The notes under the pieces are model-generated. The model was not told the origin of the DNA. It ran no database searches and saw only the letters and a program-made list of their open reading frames with translations. The position numbers were made by a program, and so were the translations under genes. 8,204 nucleotides of DNA from DASZGI01 sp035938995 (GTDB lineage: Bacteria > Actinomycetota > Actinomycetes > Streptomycetales > Catenulisporaceae): positions 1-8,204 of the forward strand of contig NZ_DASZGI010000219.1 in assembly GCF_035938995.1 (NCBI RefSeq). Direction: 5' to 3'. Shown here in pieces: positions 1 to 6,511 of the stretch. Position 1 is the first letter of the stretch. Each line of letters opens with the position of its first letter.

Positions 1-141
1 TTGCCAAACTGCGCAAGCAGCGCCACCCGTCCACCGCTGCCACGGACGGTCGGCGCCGCAGCACGCCCCGATCTCTGCGCCCGCCACGAGCACCGCGCAG
101 GGACGAACCCTGAATCACATCGGGCACCAGCACGTCCCTAC

Positions 142-148
142 GAAGGGA
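142..148 (+). promoter_or_regulatory. Ribosome binding site that fixes a TTG start
   Basis: GAAGGGA lies 8 bases before the TTG at 157. That codon begins a peptide with a basic n-region and a hydrophobic core typical of a signal peptide. The reading frame is open further upstream to base 1, but that part encodes a low-complexity, Arg/Pro-rich stretch with no domain character, so the site argues for a start at 157. A small hairpin (CAGGG, 5-base loop, CCCTG, 98-112) sits in the presumed leader. I see no convincing promoter in 1-141. Confidence 0.7.
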
Positions 149-156
149 TTCCCACC

Positions 157-2391
157 TTGCTCCCCACGTCTCTGAAATCCCGCGCCGCCCGCAGGCTGGC
201 GACGCTCGCCGCGCTCGCGCTGCTGCCGCTGACCGCGAGCACTCTGCCCGCTTCGGCGGCCACGACCATCACCAACGGCGGCTTCGAAACCGGCAACCTG
301 TCCGGCTGGACCGCCACGGGCCCCGCCACCGGCGTGACCACCAACGGCCCGCATTCGGGCACCTACGCCGCGATGCTCGGCTCCACCTCGCCGACCAACG
401 GCTCCTCCAACATCGCGCAGTCCTTCACCGCACCCACCGGCGGCGGCACGCTGTCGTTCTGGTACGACGTGATCTGCCCCGACACCGTCCAGTACGACTG
501 GGCTACCGCCACTCTCAAGGACACCACCTCCAACACCACTGTCACCCTGCTGGCCAAGACCTGCGTCGCCAACTCGGGCTGGAAGCAGGTCAGCCGGGCC
601 GTGACCTCAGGGCACAACTACACCCTGACCCTCACCAGCCACGACGACAACTATCCCGGCGACCCGACCTACACCAAGTACGACGACGTCGTGCTCACTC
701 CGGCCTCTAGCACGAACGACTTCTCCCTTTCGGTAAGCCCGACCTCTGCTTCGGTCACCCCGGGCAACTCCGCCAGCGCGACCGTGTCCACCGCGGTCAC
801 CTCAGGCAGCGCCCAGACCGTCGCGCTCTCGGCCTCCGGCCTGCCCAGCGGGGCGTCAGCGTCCTTCAACCCGGCGTCCGTCACCGCAGGCGCCTCCTCG
901 ACGATGACCGTCACCACGTCGTCGAGCACACCGACCGGCACCTCCACGATCACCATCACCGGCACCGGGGCCTCGGCGACCCACACGGCGACGTTCAGCC
1001 TGACCGTGGGCTCGTCCGGCGGGATCACCCTGACGCAGGTAAGCACGGACCCGTACACCGACACCGACGCCCAGCACGCCACCGAGGTCGAGCCGGATAC
1101 CTTCGTCTTCGGCTCAACGATCGTCTCGGCGTTCCAGGTCGGCCGGGTCTTCGGCGGCGGCGCCTCGAACCTGGGCTGGGCCACCACCACAAACGGCGGT
1201 GCGACCTGGAGCCACGGCTACCTGCCCGGCATCACGGTCAACGACGGCGGCACCAATTCACAGGTCTCTGATGCCGCCGTCGTCTACGACGCCAAGCACG
1301 GCGAATGGCTGATCGTGGGACTGCCGATCGACTCCTCCGGCAACGCCGCCGGCGTCACCGTCAACCGCTCCACCGACGGACTGACCTGGCAGAACGCCAC
1401 ACAGGCGGTCGGCTTCGACGGCCAGGGCTACGACAAGCAGTGGGTCACCTGCGACGACACCACCACCAGCCCCTTCTACGGCAACTGCTACATCGAGGTC
1501 GACATCACCTCCTCAGGCAACGCCGAGTCGATGGCCGTGTCCAGCGACGGCGGAGTGACCTGGTCCGCGCTGCGGCATCCCGCGGACAACCCGTCCGGCC
1601 TGGGCGGACAGCCGCTGGTGCAGCCCAACGGCAACGTCGTCGTGCCCTACTCCAACAACGGCAGCGACATCCGCTCCTTCACCTCCACCAACGGCGGAGC
1701 CAGCTGGAACGCCAGCGTCGAGGTCTCCGCCGTCACGGCGCACACCGCCAACGGCAACCTGCGCGACGGCGAGGGCCTGCCCAGCGCGGAGGAGGACGCC
1801 ACCGGGACGATCTACGTGGTCTGGCAGGACTGCCGCTTCCGCTCCGGCTGCCCGTCCAACGACATGGTCATGTCCACCTCGACCAACGGCACCACCTGGA
1901 CCGCCGTCACCCGCATCCCGATCGACGCGACCACCAGCACCGCCGACCACTTCATCCCGGGCCTGGGCGTGGACCGCGCCACCTCGGGTAGCACGGCAAA
2001 GCTGGGCCTGTATTACTACTTCTACCCCAACGCCAACTGCACGGCCTCGACCTGCCAGCTGGGGGCCGGGTACATCTCCTCGGCCAACGGCGGTTCGACC
2101 TGGAGCGCGGCGCAGACCATCGCAGCGCCCTTCAGCCTGTCGCAGATCGCCAGCACCAGCCAGGGCAGCATGGTCGGCGACTACATCTCCGCCAGCGTCC
2201 TGAACGGCAACGCCTTCGCCCTGATCGCCGTGGGTAAGGCGCCCACTAACGGCCAGTCCTTCGACGAGGCCATGTACACCGCCGGCGGCCTGGCGGTCAC
2301 CGGTGGCGCCGCGCACGCGGTCACCGGACCGATCTACGGCGGCCCCGGCGCCATGACCGGACCGGTACCGCATCTGCGTACTGCGCGATAG
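157..2391 (+). CDS. Secreted Asp-box (BNR/sialidase-like) propeller protein
   Basis: Predicted 744-residue exported protein, counted from the TTG at 157. Residues 1-35 form a Sec signal peptide: basic KSRAARR, then an Ala/Leu core, with an ASAA cleavage site. Residues about 40-182 begin NGGFETGNLSGW and form a beta-sandwich module of the carbohydrate-binding type often placed at the N-terminus of actinobacterial exoenzymes. Residues about 188-285 are a Ser/Thr-rich Ig-like linker domain (FSLSVSP ... ATFSLTV). The rest, about 289-730, is a beta-propeller with six Asp-box-like repeats (S/T-x-D/N-G-x-T/S-W) near 344-351, 405-411, 462-469, 510-517, 575-581 and 641-649. Asp-boxes are structural and typical of sialidases, but the N-terminal RIP motif of true exo-sialidases is not visible. 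Automated annotation would probably say exo-alpha-sialidase; I would only claim a secreted glycan- or surface-binding propeller, possibly a glycosidase. It stands alone, with a strong hairpin downstream. Confidence 0.88.
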   Translation: MLPTSLKSRAARRLATLAALALLPLTASTLPASAATTITNGGFETGNLSGWTATGPATGVTTNGPHSGTYAAMLGSTSPTNGSSNIAQSFTAPTGGGTLSFWYDVICPDTVQYDWATATLKDTTSNTTVTLLAKTCVANSGWKQVSRAVTSGHNYTLTLTSHDDNYPGDPTYTKYDDVVLTPASSTNDFSLSVSPTSASVTPGNSASATVSTAVTSGSAQTVALSASGLPSGASASFNPASVTAGASSTMTVTTSSSTPTGTSTITITGTGASATHTATFSLTVGSSGGITLTQVSTDPYTDTDAQHATEVEPDTFVFGSTIVSAFQVGRVFGGGASNLGWATTTNGGATWSHGYLPGITVNDGGTNSQVSDAAVVYDAKHGEWLIVGLPIDSSGNAAGVTVNRSTDGLTWQNATQAVGFDGQGYDKQWVTCDDTTTSPFYGNCYIEVDITSSGNAESMAVSSDGGVTWSALRHPADNPSGLGGQPLVQPNGNVVVPYSNNGSDIRSFTSTNGGASWNASVEVSAVTAHTANGNLRDGEGLPSAEEDATGTIYVVWQDCRFRSGCPSNDMVMSTSTNGTTWTAVTRIPIDATTSTADHFIPGLGVDRATSGSTAKLGLYYYFYPNANCTASTCQLGAGYISSANGGSTWSAAQTIAAPFSLSQIASTSQGSMVGDYISASVLNGNAFALIAVGKAPTNGQSFDEAMYTAGGLAVTGGAAHAVTGPIYGGPGAMTGPVPHLRTAR

Positions 2392-2425
2392 CGCGAAGCA
2401 GTAATTGAAATAGCACACAGAACTC

Positions 2426-2459
2426 GGCGGCTCCCGAACCACACGGTCCGGGAGCCGCC
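2426..2459 (+). terminator. Hairpin terminator of the Asp-box gene
   Basis: A 15-base arm at 2426-2440 pairs with 2445-2459 with a single A-C mismatch, closed by the tetraloop ACAC. It starts 34 bases after the stop codon. No U tract follows on the + strand, which is common for actinobacterial terminators. Confidence 0.82.
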
Positions 2460-2471
2460 ACCTAGTACAAA

Positions 2472-2498
2472 CGCGCCCCGGCAGGCTGCCGGGGCGCG
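2472..2498 (-). terminator. Hairpin terminator of the serine protease gene
   Basis: A perfect 12-base stem (2472-2483 with 2487-2498) has a 3-base loop and lies 22 bases past the protease stop codon. Read on the minus strand the stem is followed by TTTGTA, a short U-rich stretch, so it is oriented for the leftward gene. It probably also blocks rightward transcription. Confidence 0.82.
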
Positions 2499-2520
2499 CC
2501 TGCTCGCGTAGCCGCTAACG

Positions 2521-3294
2521 TCAGCCCGCTGCGATCTGCTGGTAGATCCAGGAGAAGATCACGTCGGTGCGGCTGGTGGTCTCGAGCTGGTCGTGCGGGC
2601 AGTCCGGCCCGCTGCTCTCCACCGACACCAGGATTCCGGCCGTCGTGCCGACCGGCTTGAAGTACGGCGCGCCCGAGTCGTAGAGGCACGCGCTCGTGTA
2701 CGGAGACGGGTAGACGCCGTGAACGCCGATCGTGTCGGTGTCCACCTCGCCCACCGCGACGGTGCCCGTGTTCAGCACAGTGCCCGGCGTGGCGTTGACG
2801 TCCGTGGTCGCGCCCCAGCCGGCCAGTTCCAGCTGCTCACCGACCTGCGGCGGGATCGGGTCGACGACGAGCGGCACGATGTCGGTGATCGGCGCGGACA
2901 GCTTCGCCAGCGCGATGTCGTTCACCGCCGACTGCCGCACGTCCACGATGCTGCGGGTCTCGCCCGGCGAGGCGGACAGGTTGACGGTGCCGAGCGTCGC
3001 GGTCGTCGGGTAGAGCGGCGGGCCGCCGACCCGGACGCGGTTCACATCGTGGAAGCAGTGCCCCGCGGTGATCACCCAGAGCGGCGAGATCAGCGCGCCC
3101 GAGCACGCGCTGTTGTAGTGCGAGCCGTCGGGCCGCGGGATGTTCGTCATCGTGAACTTGACGGCGAACGGGTACTCCCCCGGCGAGGCGGGTGTTCCAT
3201 CGGCGACGGCACCGGCCGGCGCGACGGACAGCAGTGCCGCTGTCGCCGCGCCGACGGCCAGGGCGACGAGTCGGGCCGCCGTTTTTCTTCGCAT
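2521..3294 (-). CDS. Secreted trypsin-like serine protease (family S1)
   Basis: 257-residue exported chymotrypsin-fold protease. The ATG at 3294 is chosen over the longer frame because GGGAG (3302-3306) precedes it by 7 bases and MRRKTAARL opens a signal peptide, cleaved around AGAVA (27-31). The catalytic triad is visible: His79 in TAGHC, Asp126 in NDIALAKL and Ser207 in YDSGAP. Cys64/Cys80 and Cys203/Cys232 match the conserved 42-58 and 191-220 disulfides. VADGTPASPGEYPF at 30-43 replaces the usual IVGG mature end, with the A-D-G and Y-P-F pattern of bacterial members. The active-site loop is unusual: Tyr205 stands where GDSGGP has its first Gly, and Ala where it has its last Gly. The residue at the bottom of the S1 pocket is Ser201 rather than Asp, so trypsin-type specificity is unlikely. 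It is monocistronic, convergent with the Asp-box gene, and secreted to act on external protein. Confidence 0.93.
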   Translation of the reverse strand: MRRKTAARLVALAVGAATAALLSVAPAGAVADGTPASPGEYPFAVKFTMTNIPRPDGSHYNSACSGALISPLWVITAGHCFHDVNRVRVGGPPLYPTTATLGTVNLSASPGETRSIVDVRQSAVNDIALAKLSAPITDIVPLVVDPIPPQVGEQLELAGWGATTDVNATPGTVLNTGTVAVGEVDTDTIGVHGVYPSPYTSACLYDSGAPYFKPVGTTAGILVSVESSGPDCPHDQLETTSRTDVIFSWIYQQIAAG

Positions 3295-3367
3295 GTGGTT
3301 ACTCCCGTATGTGCAGGGCACCTCTTCGGATGCCTACGCGAGACAGTAGCGAAGATCGCCACGGTGT

Positions 3368-3411
3368 GGCGCACGTCGTACGCTGCGCCGGCGTCGCCGC
3401 ATTCGGCGCAG
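3368..3411. repeat. Overlapping inverted repeats in the divergent intergenic region
   Basis: CTGCGCCG at 3383-3390 is perfectly complementary to CGGCGCAG at 3404-3411 (13-base loop). The core TGCGCC at 3384-3389 can instead pair with GGCGCA at 3368-3373 (10-base loop). Three alternating copies of one 6-base half-site therefore lie between the divergent protease and membrane-protein genes. They could be an operator cluster or alternative RNA hairpins; at this G+C content chance is possible. I see no clear -10/-35 pair nearby and no small gene in the 208-base gap 3295-3502. Confidence 0.35.
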
Positions 3412-3502
3412 AACACGGAGTCACGCATACGGCGGCGCGGCTCCGCTTCTCGTGCTTGCATGAGATGAGGGAGGGGTATCGCCACTGATATAGGGAGGTA
3501 TC

Positions 3503-4615
3503 GTGGCGCGTCGGCGCTTGGGGCGGAGCCGGTTAAGCATTTTCGTCAGCCGTTGGTCGGTCACTCAATGGATCATGTTCGGGGTCCTGATCTGGGCCGT
3601 GCTCCTGGCCGCGGCGATTCTGCTCTCCCTGCCGTTCACCCGGCGGGAACTCTTCCTGACCGTCGCGGGCGAGTTCATCGCGACGAGCATCATGGCGATC
3701 CTGGTCGGACCGGTCTTCAAGAAGGCCGTCGAATCGTTCACCGCGCTGCGGGCGCACGTGGAGGCCACGGCGGGTGAGTACTCGTCCTTCCCCGACGTCG
3801 GCACCTATTTCACCAAGCTGGCCGCCGCCCGCAGCCACATCTGCATCCTGGACACATTCAGCTTCCTGATCGAGCCGGCGCACGCCGCCGAGTTCCGCGC
3901 CGCCGTGACCAGGGCGCTGCGCAAGAACGTCCATGTTCGCATCCTGCTGGTCGCACCCGACTCGGAGGCCGCGGCCGCCCGCCGCAAGACGCTGTCCGAG
4001 GGCGAGGCCGGCGTGCCGACCGAGGTCTTCGACGAGAACCTGGCCAGCAACCTGTCGACGCTGTCGCAGATGCTCGCCGACCGGACCCGTGACGCGGCGG
4101 GCAGGCTGGAGGTCAAGCTGTACAAGGTCGATCCGGCCGTCACGTACCACCGGATCGACGAGACCGCGCTGATCTCCTTCTACCCGGTCGGCGCCCGCGC
4201 GGAGCGCAGCCCGCAGCTCGAGGCGACGGTGGCCAGTCCGTTCGGCTCGATGGTCGACCGGCGCTTCGAAGAGATCTGGCACGACCTGGAGTCGATGCCG
4301 CTGCTCGACTACTACACCTGCACCGTCCACGTCCGGACCAACGGCCAGGCGCAGAGCTTCCGGCAGATCGGCTTCGTCCGGATCGACCAGGATCGCTTCC
4401 TCGCGACGCGGGACTTCGACCTGGTGTCGGCCGTCTTCAACAGCAGAGAGGCCTCGGTCACGTGGACCGACGACGGCTCCGAGCTGGACTACCGCGTCGA
4501 GCACATCGACGAGGGACCGGCCCGCGCGCAGGTCCATCGGGCGGCCGTCGAGAAGTACGGGGAGCGGCGCGAGGCGCGCCAGTATTTTCTCCTCATCCCG
4601 CGCGACGGCAGATGA
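3503..4615 (+). CDS. Two-TM membrane protein, degenerate PLD-like cytosolic region
   Basis: 370 residues. The GTG at 3503 is the first possible start after an in-frame TAG at 3491; AGGGAGGT (3492-3499) precedes it at short spacing. After a basic N-terminus come two hydrophobic helices, about 23-43 and 52-72, so both ends should be cytosolic. Residues about 80-265 are alpha/beta. ICILDTFSFL (113-122) and VRILLVAPDSEAAAARR (145-161) look like two strands of a Rossmann-like or PLD-like core. YHRIDETALISFYPVG (215-230) recalls the PLD HxK strand but lacks its Lys, and FGSMVDRRFEEIW (247-259) follows. The same pattern occurs in non-catalytic sensor domains of bacterial regulators, so a signalling or sensing role is an inference. 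Residues about 270-370 are beta-rich and contain AVEKYGERRE near the end, faintly like a flavin split-barrel tail. I recognise no family with confidence. It ends 12 bases from the convergent PIN remnant with no visible terminator. Confidence 0.85.
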   Translation: MARRRLGRSRLSIFVSRWSVTQWIMFGVLIWAVLLAAAILLSLPFTRRELFLTVAGEFIATSIMAILVGPVFKKAVESFTALRAHVEATAGEYSSFPDVGTYFTKLAAARSHICILDTFSFLIEPAHAAEFRAAVTRALRKNVHVRILLVAPDSEAAAARRKTLSEGEAGVPTEVFDENLASNLSTLSQMLADRTRDAAGRLEVKLYKVDPAVTYHRIDETALISFYPVGARAERSPQLEATVASPFGSMVDRRFEEIWHDLESMPLLDYYTCTVHVRTNGQAQSFRQIGFVRIDQDRFLATRDFDLVSAVFNSREASVTWTDDGSELDYRVEHIDEGPARAQVHRAAVEKYGERREARQYFLLIPRDGR

Positions 4616-4627
4616 ACGCCGATTCGG

Positions 4628-4798
4628 TCAATCTTCGTCGAACGGCAACAGTGTGAAGGCGTTCGCGCCCCAGAGCGGCCGCAGCACGCGGAGATGTCTC
4701 TGCTCGAGTGTGAGCAGCCGCGTGGTGCGATAGCGATCAGCGAGCACGACGTTGGACACGTCGGCGACGCCGATGTAGTCGTCACGGTGGGCGGTCGT
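4628..4798 (-). pseudogene. VapC-like PIN-domain toxin, C-terminal remnant
   Basis: Read on the minus strand, 4798 to 4628 gives 56 codons ending at TGA. They include DDYIGVADVSNVVLADRY, then TTRLLTLEQRHLRVLRPLWG, then AFTLLPFDED. This matches the end of actinobacterial PIN-domain (VapC-type) ribonucleases: the G-x-A-D-x-S motif carries a metal-binding Asp, followed by LLTLDxRHFRVLRP and a terminal FxLLP. Here Glu replaces the usual Asp of TLD. A complete toxin has about 130 residues, so roughly the first 75, including the N-terminal catalytic Asp, are missing. There is no ribosome binding site, and the only in-frame start-like codons lie inside conserved sequence. The remnant continues in frame directly after the TGA of the BtuF-like gene, so the deletion junction is at or very near 4780-4800. 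No antitoxin gene is visible. Family assignment is from memory of the motif pattern. Confidence 0.72.
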
Positions 4799-5578
4799 TC
4801 ACCGGGTGACGGTGGATCGCAGCTGACGCCGCAGCACGTCCGGCGCCTGCACGAGCGAAGGTCCGTACCACGTCAGATGTCGACCGCTGACGAGTGCGCA
4901 GGGCGTGCCGGGGAACGATTCCGGCCCGTCGTCCGCGGTGAAGCGGTATGGCTCGTCCGGTAGCACCACCAGCTGCGCACCGGCTGCGCGTAGCTCCGGC
5001 AGCGCGATGGCGGGGTACCGCTGCGGATGGTCGTCGAACATGTGGCGCACGCCCAGGCGCCGCAGCACGTCCCCGGCGAACGTGTCGCGGCCCAGCACCA
5101 TCCACGGCCGACGCCAGATCGGTACCACTGCGCTCACCGACTCCCCCGCATCGACCGTCTTTACCGCGGCCCACGCCTCCGCCGCGCGGTCCAGCCATTC
5201 TGGACGCGGCAGAACGCAGGCTTGCGTGAGCAACCGATCGAGGGACGTCAGGGCCTGATCCACAGTGCGCACCTCGGTCACCCACACCGGCACTCCGGCC
5301 GCGCGCAGTGCGTCCAGGTCGGGGACGCGGTTCTCCTCCTCGTTGGCCAGCACCAGATCCGGGCCGAGGGCTACGATCCGCGCTACATCAGGGTTCTTCG
5401 TCCCGCCGATTCGCTCCGCCGCCAGATCGGGCGGATGCGTGCACCAGCCCGTGACCCCGACCAGCAATCCCGGCTCTGTGGACGCGACGGCTTCGGTGAG
5501 CGACGGAACGAGCGACACGACGCGCCGCACGCGCCCGAGCTCCACGACAGAACCCTGATCGTCGCGTTCCCGCCGCAC
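4799..5578 (-). CDS. BtuF-like helical-backbone metal/cobalamin receptor
   Basis: 259 residues of the class III (BtuF/FhuD-type) substrate-binding fold, the family that binds cobalamin, heme or chelated metals for ABC importers. RVVSLVPSLTEAV (18-30), GVTGWCTHPPD (41-51), GPDLVLANEEENR (72-84), PIWRRPWMVLGRDTFAGD (153-170) and TWYGPSL (236-242) are typical of the members often annotated as cobalamin-binding protein. The GTG at 5578 has AGGAGG (5589-5594) 10 bases upstream. There is no signal peptide or lipobox, although a classic importer subunit must be outside the membrane, and no permease or ATPase gene is adjacent. It may therefore act in the cytosol or as an orphan receptor; export by another route cannot be excluded. 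It starts 46 bases after the SDR gene and is probably cotranscribed with it. The C-terminus looks complete despite the abutting PIN remnant. Confidence 0.88.
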   Translation of the reverse strand: MRRERDDQGSVVELGRVRRVVSLVPSLTEAVASTEPGLLVGVTGWCTHPPDLAAERIGGTKNPDVARIVALGPDLVLANEEENRVPDLDALRAAGVPVWVTEVRTVDQALTSLDRLLTQACVLPRPEWLDRAAEAWAAVKTVDAGESVSAVVPIWRRPWMVLGRDTFAGDVLRRLGVRHMFDDHPQRYPAIALPELRAAGAQLVVLPDEPYRFTADDGPESFPGTPCALVSGRHLTWYGPSLVQAPDVLRRQLRSTVTR

Positions 5579-5624
5579 CCCTGCCGCACCTCCTCGCGTT
5601 CAGTCGATGGGCGGCCTTTGGGTT

Positions 5625-6398
5625 TCAGCGCTTGCGCAGACGCAGGCTGTCCCAGCTCGCGTCGGCCGTCCATCCGCCGTCTACCGGCAGCGCCACGCCG
5701 TTGACGAATCCGCTCGCCGCCGGATCGGCCAGGAACGCCACGGCCGCCGCGATGTCGTCCGGGGAGGCGAAGCGGCCCATCGGCACCCGGCCGACGATGT
5801 CCTCGTCGGTGTAGCCGCCGGACGCCTGGTCGGCCTCGTCCATCTCGGTCTTGACCCAGCCGGGGCACACCGCGTTGACCCGCACGCCGCGCCCGCCCCA
5901 CTCGGCGGCGAGGGTGCGGGTCAGGCCGATCAGCCCGTGCTTGCTCGCGTTGTACGCCGCGCGGTCCGAGACGCCGTGCAGACCCGCGATCGACGCGATG
6001 TTGACGATCGAGCCCGTCCCGGCCCCGAGCATCGCGGCGCCGATCGCCCGCGACAGCAGGAACGGGCCGGTCAGGTTGACGTCCAGCACGCGCCGCCACT
6101 GCTCGGCCGTGGTGTTCTCGGCGGGGACGAGCAGCGAGACGCCCGCATTGTTGACCAGTGCGTCGACCTGGCCGTATTCGGCGAGCACACGGTCCGTCAG
6201 ATTGGCCGCGTACTGCTCGTCCGAGACGTCGCCGACCAGCGCGAACGCCGTCGCGCCCTGCTCGCGCACGGCGTCGAGCGTCTCTGCCGGCACGCGCAGG
6301 TCAGCCAGCGCCAGCGAGTATCCGCGCCCGGCCAGCACCTCGGCGACGCGCCGCCCGATGCCCTGCGCCGCCCCGGTCACGACCGCAACCGCACTCAT
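5625..6398 (-). CDS. Classical short-chain dehydrogenase/reductase (NAD-type)
   Basis: 257-residue SDR oxidoreductase of the usual 250-residue length, cytosolic and probably tetrameric. Visible motifs are TGAAQGIG (8-15) for the dinucleotide, Asp33 at the end of the second strand (favouring NAD(H) over NADP(H)), NNAG (83-86), the catalytic Ser136 in NIASIAG, Tyr149 and Lys153 in YNASK, PG at 179-180, and the terminal LPVDGGW typical of FabG-like members. The catalytic Asn is Asn108 in DVNLTG. The substrate cannot be read from the sequence; such enzymes reduce 3-oxoacyl groups, oxidise sugars or act on secondary alcohols. The ATG at 6398 has only a weak G-rich site (GGGGG, about 7 bases away). 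An inverted repeat 28-67 bases upstream may be its operator. The BtuF-like gene follows at 46 bases. Confidence 0.94.
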   Translation of the reverse strand: MSAVAVVTGAAQGIGRRVAEVLAGRGYSLALADLRVPAETLDAVREQGATAFALVGDVSDEQYAANLTDRVLAEYGQVDALVNNAGVSLLVPAENTTAEQWRRVLDVNLTGPFLLSRAIGAAMLGAGTGSIVNIASIAGLHGVSDRAAYNASKHGLIGLTRTLAAEWGGRGVRVNAVCPGWVKTEMDEADQASGGYTDEDIVGRVPMGRFASPDDIAAAVAFLADPAASGFVNGVALPVDGGWTADASWDSLRLRKR

Positions 6399-6425
6399 GC
6401 GCGCCCCCGCTCAGCCTGACGCCGC

Positions 6426-6465
6426 CGAATCAACATTGCTCGACGGTATCGCGGCTGTTGATTCG
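6426..6465. promoter_or_regulatory. Inverted repeat, candidate operator upstream of the SDR gene
   Basis: CGAATCAACA at 6426-6435 and TGTTGATTCG at 6456-6465 are perfect 10-base complements with a 20-base spacer, in the 113-base gap between the RibD_C-like gene and the SDR start. The half-sites are much more A/T-rich than the surroundings, and their centres lie 30 bases apart, close to three helical turns. A long loop, no U tract and a position past the midpoint of the gap fit a regulator binding site better than a terminator. No regulator gene is in the window. Confidence 0.5.
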
Positions 6466-6511
6466 CCGCCGCTTCCACCGGCGAGCTCGTGTGCGGGGCG
6501 TCCCAGACTGC

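Noticed and set aside
3..113. Open frame ending in TGA that could be the tail of an upstream gene (starts AKLRKQRHPST)
   Set aside because: The basic, low-complexity translation has no recognisable domain, and third-position G+C is no better than in the other frames, so a partial gene cannot be supported.
3147..3485. Leftward frame with a CxxC pair across the divergent intergenic region
   Set aside because: Most of it overlaps the protease gene in another frame, it has no good ribosome binding site, and the translation is not domain-like.
3309..3488. Small rightward frame before the membrane-protein gene
   Set aside because: No Shine-Dalgarno sequence at its possible starts, and it ends only 14 bases before the real start; composition looks intergenic.
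3456..3492. TTGCAT and TGATAT as a promoter of the membrane-protein gene
   Set aside because: The spacing is 24 bases, and the -10-like element overlaps the ribosome binding site, so the two cannot serve the same transcript.
4489..4785. Leftward 98-codon frame over the end of the membrane-protein gene
   Set aside because: It is antisense to a well-supported gene and its Arg/Ser/Cys-rich translation is typical of a shadow frame; the PIN-like frame in the same interval is the meaningful one.
5573..5589. Repeated GGTGCGGC creating a second GTG at 5589 before the receptor gene
   Set aside because: The upstream copy is out of frame (11-base offset) and adjoins the GGAGG itself, so it cannot be a start; a short duplication is likely chance.
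6399..6511. The 10-base inverted repeat as a terminator of the RibD_C-like gene
   Set aside because: A 20-base loop, no U tract and a position past the midpoint of the gap fit an operator better.
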